A stretch of DNA of 64,000 bases from assembly GCF_003751635.1 (NCBI RefSeq), contig NZ_RJVI01000003.1:310230-374229 (forward strand). Reading direction: 5' to 3'. Position 1 is the stretch's first letter; each line of letters begins with the position of its first letter. Both the position numbers and the translations under genes were made by a program. The notes under the pieces are model-generated. The model did no database searches, was not told where the DNA came from, and saw only the letters and a program-made list of their open reading frames with translations. The DNA comes from Inmirania thermothiophila. GTDB lineage: Bacteria > Pseudomonadota > Gammaproteobacteria > DSM-100275. Positions 54,384 to 64,000 of the stretch are shown one piece after another.

Positions 54384-55079
54384 TCACCGGCCGAGGGGCG
54401 GAGGCGGCGCGTAGGCCTCCGCCTCCCGGCCCTCCACCACGGGGCGGATGACGATGTCGACGCGGCGGTTGCGCCGCCGCCCCTCGGGGGTGTCGTTGGG
54501 GGCGACGGGTTCGCGCTCGCCCCGGCCCTCGGTGAGGATGCGCTCGGCCGGCACCCCCTGGGCGACGAGGAAGCTCGCCACCGCCTCGGCCCGCCGCTCG
54601 GACAGGGCCTGGTTGTAGCCCTCCGGGCCGGTGCTGTCGGTGTGGCCGACGACGTGGATGACGGTGCGGTCGTAGCGGCGCAGGACGTCGGCGATCTTGG
54701 CGAAGGTCTGCAGCGCCTGCGGGCGCAGGTCGTAGCGGTCGAGCTCGAAGGTGGCCTCGCTGGCGACGCCCACCTTGAGGCTGCCGTCGGGCAGCTCCGT
54801 GATGGCGAGGTCGTTGCGGGCGCGCTCGTCCACGAGGCGCGCCTCGAGCTCGCGCCGCTGCCGGTCCATGTAGGAGCCCACCGCGGCGCCGGCGATGGCG
54901 CCGACGGCGGCGCCGACGATGCGGCCGCGGCTGCGGTCCTCGGCCTGGTTGCCGAGGACGGCGCCGATGGCGGCACCCACCGCGGCGCCGGTCTTGGCGC
55001 GCCGGTTGGGGTCGTCGGCGGCGCAGCCTGCGAGGGCGGCGGCGGTGACGGCGGCGAGCATGCGTACGGTGAGGCGCAT
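54384..55079 (-). CDS. OmpA-family lipoprotein, YiaD-like
   Basis: 231 residues. Lipobox LAGC (Cys19), a Gly-rich glycine-zipper region ([34 protein letters not shown]), then an OmpA-like domain: [32 protein letters not shown]. Anchors to the outer membrane and peptidoglycan. ATG 55079; divergent from recA with 155 bp between starts. Confidence 0.9.
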   Translation of the reverse strand: MRLTVRMLAAVTAAALAGCAADDPNRRAKTGAAVGAAIGAVLGNQAEDRSRGRIVGAAVGAIAGAAVGSYMDRQRRELEARLVDERARNDLAITELPDGSLKVGVASEATFELDRYDLRPQALQTFAKIADVLRRYDRTVIHVVGHTDSTGPEGYNQALSERRAEAVASFLVAQGVPAERILTEGRGEREPVAPNDTPEGRRRNRRVDIVIRPVVEGREAEAYAPPPPLGR

Positions 55080-55173
55080 GGCGTCCCTCCGCGGGGCCGT
55101 GGATCTTGCGATTCTGCCGCGCGGCCGCCCGCGGCGCCAGCGGATGCGGCTGCCGGCGGCGGGCCAGTTGTGG

Positions 55174-55179
55174 GATAAT
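55174..55179 (+). promoter_or_regulatory. -10 box of recA
   Basis: GATAAT in TTGTGGGATAATCC; the hexamer 17 bp upstream (TGCCGG) is a poor -35. I see no CTGT-N8-ACAG LexA box in 55080-55234. Confidence 0.45.
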
Positions 55180-55234
55180 CCCCGGCCTCGAGGGGCGCCG
55201 GCAGGGAGGCGGCGCGCAGCGACGGGAGGAGGCG

Positions 55235-56272
<1,038 letters not shown>

Positions 56273-56749
56273 CGGCGACGAGGCCGCGCGGGCGCGGGAG
56301 GCGGCCGTGCGCCTGCTCGCGCGGCGCGAGCACAGCCGCCGCGAGCTCCTGGACAAGCTGCGCGCCCGCGGGTTTGCGCCCGCGGCGGCCGAGGCGGCGG
56401 TGGCGCGGCTTGCGGCCGAGGGCCTGCAGAGCGAGCGCCGCTTCGCCGAGGCGCTGGTGCGCGAGCGCATCGCCCGCGGCCACGGGCCGCGCCGGATCGA
56501 GGCGGAGCTGGCGCAGCGGGGTGTGGCGGGCGAGCTCGCCGCCGAGGTGATGGCGGCGGCGGAGGTGGACTGGGTGCGGCTCGCGCGCGAGGTGGCGCGG
56601 CGCCGCTTCCGCGGGCCGGCGGGGGACCGCCGGGAGTGGCTGCGGCGGGCGCGGCACCTGGCCGGGCGCGGGTTCACGGGCGAGCAGGTGCGGGCCGCGC
56701 TGGGCGGCGACGAGGGGATGGCGACAGGGGACGACGGGACCGGGTGGAC

Positions 56750-59392
<2,643 letters not shown>

Positions 59393-59456
59393 GGGCGCGG
59401 CGGGCGTCGGCTGCAGGCGGCCGCCGGGGCCGCCCATCGGGAAGGGACAGGGGACC

Positions 59457-60689
59457 ATGGCACTGATCGTCCAGAAGTACGGGGGCACCTCGGTGGCGAA
59501 CCCCGAGCGGATCGAGCACGTCGCGGGCAAGGTCGCGGCGACCCGCGCCCAGGGCCACGACGTGGTGGTGGTGGTCTCGGCCATGGCGGGCGAGACCGAC
59601 CGCCTCATCGGCCTGGCCAAGGAGATCACGCCGCGGCCGAGCCCCCGGGAACTCGACGTGCTGCTCTCCACCGGCGAGCAGGTGACCATCGCGCTGCTCA
59701 GCATGGCGCTGGAGAAACGCGGCGTGCCCGCCCGCTCCTACACCGGCGGGCAGGTGCGGATCCTCACCGACAACGCCCACAACAAGGCGCGCATCCTGGA
59801 GATCGACGATGCCCGCGTCCGCGCCGACCTCGAGGCCGGACGCGTGGTGGTGGTGGCGGGCTTCCAGGGGGTCGATCGGGAGGGCAACATCACCACCCTC
59901 GGGCGGGGCGGCTCCGACACCACCGCGGTGGCCCTGGCCGCGGCCCTCGGGGCCGACGAGTGCCAGATCTTCACCGACGTCGACGGCGTCTACACCACGG
60001 ATCCGCGGGTGGTGCCCGAGGCGCGCCGGCTCGACCGCATCACCTTCGAGGAGATGCTGGAGCTGGCGAGCCTCGGCTCCAAGGTGCTGCAGATCCGCAG
60101 CGTCGAGTTCGCGGGCAAGTACCGCGTGCCGCTGAGGGTGCTCTCCACCTTCCAGGAGGGGCCGGGGACGCTGATCACCTACGAGGAGCCCGACATGGAA
60201 CAGCCGCTCATCTCCGGGATCGCCTTCAACCGCGACGAGGCCAAGCTCACCGTGCTCGGCGTGCCGGACCGCCCGGGCATCGCCGCCGGCATCCTCGGGC
60301 CCATCTCCGAGGCCAACATCGAGGTGGACATGATCGTGCAGAACGTCGCCGAGGACGGGACGACGGACTTCACCTTCACCGTCCACCGCAACGACTTCGA
60401 GCGCGCCCGGGAGATCCTCGAGCAGGTGGCGCCGAAGCTGGGCGCCCGCGGCGTCGACGGCGACACCCGGATCGTCAAGGTCTCCCTCGTCGGGGTGGGC
60501 ATGCGCTCCCACGCCGGCATCGCCAGCCGCATGTTCGCGGCGCTGGCGCGGGAGAACATCAACATCCAGATGATCTCCACCTCCGAGATCAAGATCTCCG
60601 TGGTGGTGGACGAGCGCTATCTGGAGCTCGCCGTGCGCACGCTGCACGACGCCTTCGAGCTGTCCGAGCCGCCGCGCGAGGGCGACTGA
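59457..60689 (+). CDS. lysC: Aspartate kinase LysC
   Basis: 410 residues. Amino-acid kinase domain [33 protein letters not shown]-terminal pair of ACT domains ([35 protein letters not shown]). The size and ACT pair are of the lysine/threonine-sensitive type that in other bacteria also yields an internal beta subunit. Feeds the lysine, threonine and methionine pathways; dapA of this window acts later. 64 nt after alaS: too short for a lysine riboswitch. Confidence 0.96.
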   Translation: MALIVQKYGGTSVANPERIEHVAGKVAATRAQGHDVVVVVSAMAGETDRLIGLAKEITPRPSPRELDVLLSTGEQVTIALLSMALEKRGVPARSYTGGQVRILTDNAHNKARILEIDDARVRADLEAGRVVVVAGFQGVDREGNITTLGRGGSDTTAVALAAALGADECQIFTDVDGVYTTDPRVVPEARRLDRITFEEMLELASLGSKVLQIRSVEFAGKYRVPLRVLSTFQEGPGTLITYEEPDMEQPLISGIAFNRDEAKLTVLGVPDRPGIAAGILGPISEANIEVDMIVQNVAEDGTTDFTFTVHRNDFERAREILEQVAPKLGARGVDGDTRIVKVSLVGVGMRSHAGIASRMFAALARENINIQMISTSEIKISVVVDERYLELAVRTLHDAFELSEPPREGD

Positions 60690-60845
60690 GGGGGCGGATG
60701 CGGCAGCGGGCGCGCGGCTGTGCTATCTCTGGCATAACGGTCGGTCAATAATCACGACTTCTCGACAGGGGTGGGAAAGATCCGGGCGGCCGGGGATGCG
60801 GCCGACCCGGGCGTGGAAGCGCAGTGAGAGGCAAGGAGTGGAATC
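60690..60845 (+). promoter_or_regulatory. lysC-csrA intergenic region with possible csrA promoter
   Basis: 156 bp, the largest gap of this operon. It has an AT-richer part (60726-60762) with a -10-like AATAAT at 60747-60752, but no convincing -35. GAAGTG-type ribosome binding site AGGAG (60834-60838) precedes the csrA ATG. No gene is seen in it. Confidence 0.35.
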
Positions 60846-61058
60846 ATGCTCATTCTGACCAGGCGAGTGGGCGAGAGCCTGATGATCGGGGACGAGATCA
60901 CCGTGACCGTGCTGGGGGTCAAGGGCAACCAGGTGCGGATCGGGGTGAGCGCGCCCAAGGAGGTCGCCGTGCACCGTGAGGAGATCTACGAGCGCATCCG
61001 CCGCGAGCGGGAGCAGCAGCTCGCCGGCGAGGGCGGGGGCGACGGCGAGGCCGGGTGA
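60846..61058 (+). CDS. csrA: Carbon storage regulator CsrA
   Basis: 70 residues. [20 protein letters not shown] and [30 protein letters not shown] make the classic dimeric RNA-binding fold, with the conserved Leu4 and Arg44 regions. The C-terminal tail is Gly/Glu-rich and longer than in E. coli (61). Post-transcriptional control of metabolism, motility and biofilms. Ends the operon with a strong terminator. Confidence 0.97.
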   Translation: MLILTRRVGESLMIGDEITVTVLGVKGNQVRIGVSAPKEVAVHREEIYERIRREREQQLAGEGGGDGEAG

Positions 61059-61063
61059 GGGCC

Positions 61064-61097
61064 GCGGCGTGGCGGGGTTTACGCCGCCACGCCGCTT
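61064..61097 (+). terminator. Terminator of the recA-csrA operon
   Basis: GCGGCGTGGCGG (61064-61075), loop GGTTTACG, and exact complement (61084-61095), then TTCC. Twelve-base-pair perfect stem 5 nt past the csrA stop, with only a short T tail. Confidence 0.65.
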
Positions 61098-61217
61098 CCG
61101 TATCCTTGCACGCCGTGGCCGCGGCCGGAGACGACCGGCCTGCGGCGAGACCGCCGGGCGGCCGACGGAATCGCAGGACGCGGCTTCGGTCGCCCGAAGG
61201 GCGGCCCCGAGGTTTCC

Positions 61218-61310
61218 GGAGAGATGGCCGAGTGGCTGAAGGCGCTCCCCTGCTAAGGGAGTATGGGGCCAAAAGCTCCATCGAGGGTTCGAATCCCTCT
61301 CTCTCCGCCA
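61218..61310 (+). tRNA. tRNA-Ser (anticodon GCT)
   Basis: 93 nt with the long variable arm of serine tRNAs and encoded CCA. Acceptor stem GGAGAGA/TCTCTCC, anticodon loop CTGCTAA (anticodon GCT), T arm GGGTTCGAATCCC. Position after csrA matches many gammaproteobacteria. Confidence 0.97.
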
Positions 61311-61402
61311 CAAGCTCCCCCTTCCGCCGAGGGCGCCCCGGCGCCGCTGGGCCCCGCTCCGCGCGTGGCCGTGTCTCATAGGTACTGAACCAGGACAGCG
61401 GC

Positions 61403-61431
61403 TTGACACCGGTTGGGGCGGCATGAATAAT
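61403..61431 (+). promoter_or_regulatory. Promoter of tRNA-Arg
   Basis: -35 TTGACA (61403-61408, perfect), spacer 17 bp, -10 AATAAT (61426-61431). A GC-rich discriminator GCGCGCC follows, as at stringently controlled stable-RNA promoters. tRNA begins at 61443, so the leader is about 5 nt. Confidence 0.75.
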
Positions 61432-61442
61432 GCGCGCCTCCC

Positions 61443-61519
61443 GGGCCCGTAGCTCAGTTGGATAGAGTACTTGGCTACGAACCAAGTGGTCGGGGGTTCG
61501 AATCCTCCCGGGCCCGCCA
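61443..61519 (+). tRNA. tRNA-Arg (anticodon ACG)
   Basis: 77 nt with encoded CCA. Acceptor stem GGGCCCG/CGGGCCC, anticodon loop CTACGAA (ACG; A34 is expected to become inosine), T arm GGGTTCGAATCCT. It has its own promoter, separate from tRNA-Ser. Confidence 0.97.
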
Positions 61520-61654
61520 TATTCAGGCCCTCCTCTGCCTTCTCCCTCTCCCGTCGCCGTCGGAGCGTGTACAGATCCCCTCGGGCGTCCTCCGCCCCGC
61601 AGCATCGGCGCAGGGGCACGCAGGCCGGGGCCGCATCCACCGGATGAGGCGCGC

Positions 61655-63109
61655 GTGAGCCCGCTGTCGATGGAAATTGCAACCGCATGGCTCGGGACCC
61701 TGGTTGCCGTAGCCGTCGCCGTGGTCCTTTGGCGCATGCTGGCGGTCTCGGAACGCGGTCGGCGCGAGCTCGGCGAGCGGCTCGCCCGCCGTGAGGCGGA
61801 GGTGGAGGCCGCGGGGCGGGAGCGCGCGCGGCTGGCGGAGGAGGTGGAGCGGCGCGGGCAGGAGCTCGAGCGCCTGCGGGGGGAGGTGGGCGCGCTGCGC
61901 GCCCAGGTGGCGGCGCTGGAGGAGCGGCTCGCGCAGGAGCGGCGCGGCGCGCAGGAGAAGCTCGCCCTCCTCGAGGAGGCGCGGGAGCGGCTGGGGGACG
62001 CCTTCCGGGCGCTGGCCGCCGAGGCCCTCCGAAGCGGCAGCGAGTCCTTCCTGCAGCTTGCCGAGGAGCGCATGCGGCGACTGCAGGAGGCGGCGCAGGG
62101 GGATCTCGCGCAGCGGCAGAAGGGGATCGAGGAGCTGGTGCGGCCCCTGCGCGAGCGGCTCGAGCGCTTCGACGGCAAGCTCGAGGCGCTGGAGCAGGCG
62201 CGGGTGGGGGCCTACCAGGCGCTGCAGACCCAGATGCGGGCGCTGCTGGAGACGCACCTGCCGGCGCTGCACCGCGAGACGGCGGAGCTGGTGCGGGCCC
62301 TGCGCCAGCCCCAGGGGCGGGGGCGCTGGGGGGAGCTGCAGCTGCGCCGTGTGGTGGAGATGGCGGGGATGCTCGAGCACTGCGACTTCGAGGAGCAGGT
62401 CAGCGCCGAGGGCGCCGACGGGCGGCTGCGGCCGGACCTCCTCGTCCACCTGCCCGGCGGGCGCCTCGTGGTGGTGGACGCCAAGGCGCCGGTGGACGCC
62501 TACCTCGAGGCGGTGGAGGCGCGCGACGAGGATGCGCGCCGCCGCGCGCTCGCGCGCCACGCGGCGCAGGTGCGCGCGCACGTGGAGCGGCTCGGGCGCA
62601 AGGCCTACTTCGCGCAGTTCGACCCGAGCCCGGAGTTCGTGGTCCTCTTCGTGCCGGGGGAGGCGTTCTTCTCGGCGGCGCTGGCGCAGGATCCGGCGCT
62701 GATCGAGTTCGGCGCCGGGCGCCGCGTCATCCCGGCGAGCCCCACGACCCTGATCGCCCTGCTCAAGGCGGTGGCCTACGGCTGGCGCCAGGAGGCGGTG
62801 GCGCGCAACGCCGAGGAGGTGGCCGCCCTCGGGCGCGAGCTCTACGAGCGGGTGGGGAAGCTGGCGGAGCACTGGGCGGGGCTCGGCCGGCGGCTGCACC
62901 AGAGCGTCGAGGCCTACAACCAGGCGGTGGGGACGCTGGAGCGGCGGGTGCTGCCCACGGCGCGGCGCTTCCGCGAGCTCGGGGCGGTGCCGGAGGGGCG
63001 CGGGATCGCCGACCTTGCGCCCCTGACCGTGGAGCCGCGTCCGCTGACGGCGCCGGAGCTCGCGGACGACGGCCGCGTCCCGGAAGACGGACCCGAACGC
63101 CCCCAGTGA
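61655..63109 (+). CDS. rmuC: DNA recombination protein RmuC
   Basis: 484 residues. An N-terminal membrane anchor (MEIATAWLGTLVAVAVAVVL), a long coiled coil (about 35-200), and the RmuC nuclease-like core: RGRWGELQLRRVVEMAGM, VVDAKAPVDAYLEA, EFVVLFVPGEAFFSAA, ASPTTLIALLKAVAYGW. Limits inversion at short repeats in E. coli. GTG 61655 is the first start; an ATG at 61670 gives MEIATAWLG and may be the real one. Convergent with the next gene. Confidence 0.93.
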   Translation: MSPLSMEIATAWLGTLVAVAVAVVLWRMLAVSERGRRELGERLARREAEVEAAGRERARLAEEVERRGQELERLRGEVGALRAQVAALEERLAQERRGAQEKLALLEEARERLGDAFRALAAEALRSGSESFLQLAEERMRRLQEAAQGDLAQRQKGIEELVRPLRERLERFDGKLEALEQARVGAYQALQTQMRALLETHLPALHRETAELVRALRQPQGRGRWGELQLRRVVEMAGMLEHCDFEEQVSAEGADGRLRPDLLVHLPGGRLVVVDAKAPVDAYLEAVEARDEDARRRALARHAAQVRAHVERLGRKAYFAQFDPSPEFVVLFVPGEAFFSAALAQDPALIEFGAGRRVIPASPTTLIALLKAVAYGWRQEAVARNAEEVAALGRELYERVGKLAEHWAGLGRRLHQSVEAYNQAVGTLERRVLPTARRFRELGAVPEGRGIADLAPLTVEPRPLTAPELADDGRVPEDGPERPQ

Positions 63110-63115
63110 CCTCCG

Positions 63116-64000
63116 TCAGCGCCCGCGCGCCGCGCGCTCGCGGGCCAGCACCTCGAGGTTGCGCCGGGCCTGGGGGTGATCCGGGCGCACCGTCAGCGCA
63201 CGCCGGAGCCACTGCTCCGCCTCGTCGAGGCGCCCCTCGGCGAGGAGGACGGCGCCGAGGTTGGCGAGGGCGTCGGGATGACGCGGATCGCGGGCGAGGG
63301 CGGCGCGGAAGCGGGCCTCGGCCTCGGCCGTGCGGCCGAGCTGGGCAAGGATGCGCCCTTCCTCGTTCAGCACGCCCGCCCCGCCGGCACCCTGGCGCAG
63401 GACGGCCAGGGCGCTCTGGGGATCGCCCAGGCGCAGGAGGGTGTCGGCGAGGGCGATGCGGGCGGCCTCGTCGTCGGGGTCGGCGGCGAGGCGCCGGCGC
63501 AGCGCCTCGAGGCGGCCGGCGACGGCGGGCTCCGCCGCCAGCAGCCGGGCACGCGCCGCCGCCGCCTCGCGGTGGCCCGGGTCGAGGAAGAGCGTCCGCT
63601 CGTAGGCGGCGAGCGCCTCCCGGGGCCGGCCCGTGCGCTCCAGGAGCCGCCCCAAGGCGTAATGGGCCGCGCGCAGGTCGGGGGCGAGGGCGATGGCGCG
63701 GCGAAGCTCCGCCTCGGCCTCATCGAGCCGGCCGCGCCGCAGGAGCACGGCGCCGAGGTTGTAGTGCAGGCGTGCCGACCCCGGGGCGTGGCGCGCCGCC
63801 TGACGCAGCAGCGCCTCCTCGTCCCCCCACACCGGCAGCCGGGCGGAGGTGGAGGCGGCGAGGGCGGCGAGGACGAGCGCGCCCGGCAGCGCCACCGCCG
63901 CAGGACGCAGCCGCCGCCACGCCCACGACACCCCCACACCCGTCACCACCCCAAGCCCCACCGTCGGCAGATACATCCGGTGCTCGAACACCAGCTCCAG
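63116..64000 (-). CDS. TPR-containing membrane protein, 5' part outside window
   Basis: Only the last 294 residues or so are seen; the reading frame stays open to the window edge (ELVFEHRMYLPTVGLGV). FEHRMYLP before a membrane segment is the junction found in large polytopic TMTC/PMT-like glycosyltransferase-fold proteins with C-terminal TPRs. The rest is TPR repeats (HYNLGAVLLRRGRLDEAEAE, HYALGRLLERTGRPREALAAY, LANLGAVLLAEGRLDEAEQW). Probably the C-terminal part of such a protein, but the catalytic half is missing here. Confidence 0.75.
   Translation of the reverse strand: MELVFEHRMYLPTVGLGVVTGVGVSWAWRRLRPAAVALPGALVLAALAASTSARLPVWGDEEALLRQAARHAPGSARLHYNLGAVLLRRGRLDEAEAELRRAIALAPDLRAAHYALGRLLERTGRPREALAAYERTLFLDPGHREAAAARARLLAAEPAVAGRLEALRRRLAADPDDEAARIALADTLLRLGDPQSALAVLRQGAGGAGVLNEEGRILAQLGRTAEAEARFRAALARDPRHPDALANLGAVLLAEGRLDEAEQWLRRALTVRPDHPQARRNLEVLARERAARGR

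Noticed and set aside
59393..59456. Lysine riboswitch ahead of lysC
   Set aside because: Only 64 nt lie between alaS and lysC, too short for the lysine aptamer.
60723..61688. Minus-strand frames with GFEPPTTWFVAKYSIQLSYG and RERDSNPRWSFWPHTPLAG
   Set aside because: These are antisense translations of tRNA-Arg and tRNA-Ser, not genes.

Overview
This window looks like a chromosomal stretch from a very G+C-rich gammaproteobacterium. The G+C is about 70 % or more by eye, and third codon positions are almost all G or C. The gene orders ybgC-tolQRAB-pal-cpoB, ruvCAB, rpsP-rimM-trmD-rplS, recA-recX-alaS-lysC-csrA-tRNA-Ser and xerD-dsbC all point to that class. The base composition and the YeeE/YedE sulfur-compound permease suggest a Chromatiales/Ectothiorhodospiraceae-like sulfur bacterium, but that placement is inference. 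I see no prophage, insertion sequence, transposon or CRISPR array. Almost all bases are coding, and many neighbouring genes overlap by 4 bp (ATGA or GTGA), so most of the window is transcribed as long translationally coupled operons.

Layout. 1-2.8 kb: the 5' part of a tRNA methylthiotransferase gene (minus strand), divergent from a compact MotB-MotA-exonuclease operon. 2.85-4.2 kb: tRNA-Lys and a YeeE/YedE permease. 4.3-13.8 kb (minus strand): yebC-ruvCAB-ybgC-tolQRAB-pal-cpoB-queE-queC, which combines Holliday-junction resolution, the Tol-Pal envelope system and queuosine precursor synthesis. 13.8-16 kb: a decayed alpha/beta-hydrolase gene, then an autoregulated nrtR-nadA NAD-biosynthesis operon with two perfect palindromic operators. 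16-19.3 kb (minus): fmdB-like, aspS, nudB and a SHOCT lipoprotein. 19.4-26 kb: an ATM1/HMT1-type ABC exporter, a YqhA-like membrane protein and an RND efflux pump with its own sharply AT-rich, operator-containing promoter. 26-33.6 kb: a LysR regulator, a small unknown protein and a PerM/AI-2E permease; then phoH2-bcp-gcvR (minus), divergent from dapA-bamC-MBL hydrolase. 33.7-39.6 kb: the ribosomal operon rpsP-rimM-trmD-rplS, continued by a TPR protein, ogt, xerD and dsbC. 39.6-43.9 kb (minus): a PilZ/YcgR protein, cnoX and mutS.

44-50 kb: the prkA-yeaH-spoVR stress cluster, then pncC and thpR. 49.7-54.4 kb: a TetR regulator, an acyl-CoA ligase, a FadL porin and a chalcone-isomerase-fold protein, which together look like a fatty-acid uptake and activation module under one operator. 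54.4-61.5 kb: an OmpA-type lipoprotein divergent from recA-recX-alaS-lysC-csrA, then tRNA-Ser(GCT) and tRNA-Arg(ACG). 61.6-64 kb: rmuC, and a TPR membrane protein cut by the window edge.

The most interesting items are regulatory. They are the twin NrtR-type operators with a matching promoter, the AT-rich palindrome inside the RND promoter, the palindrome between the TetR gene and the acyl-CoA ligase, and hairpins placed next to ribosome binding sites. The most unusual gene combination is the orphan stator pair co-transcribed with a DEDDh exonuclease. Gene identities rest on motif and family recognition from the translated sequence; no database search was run.
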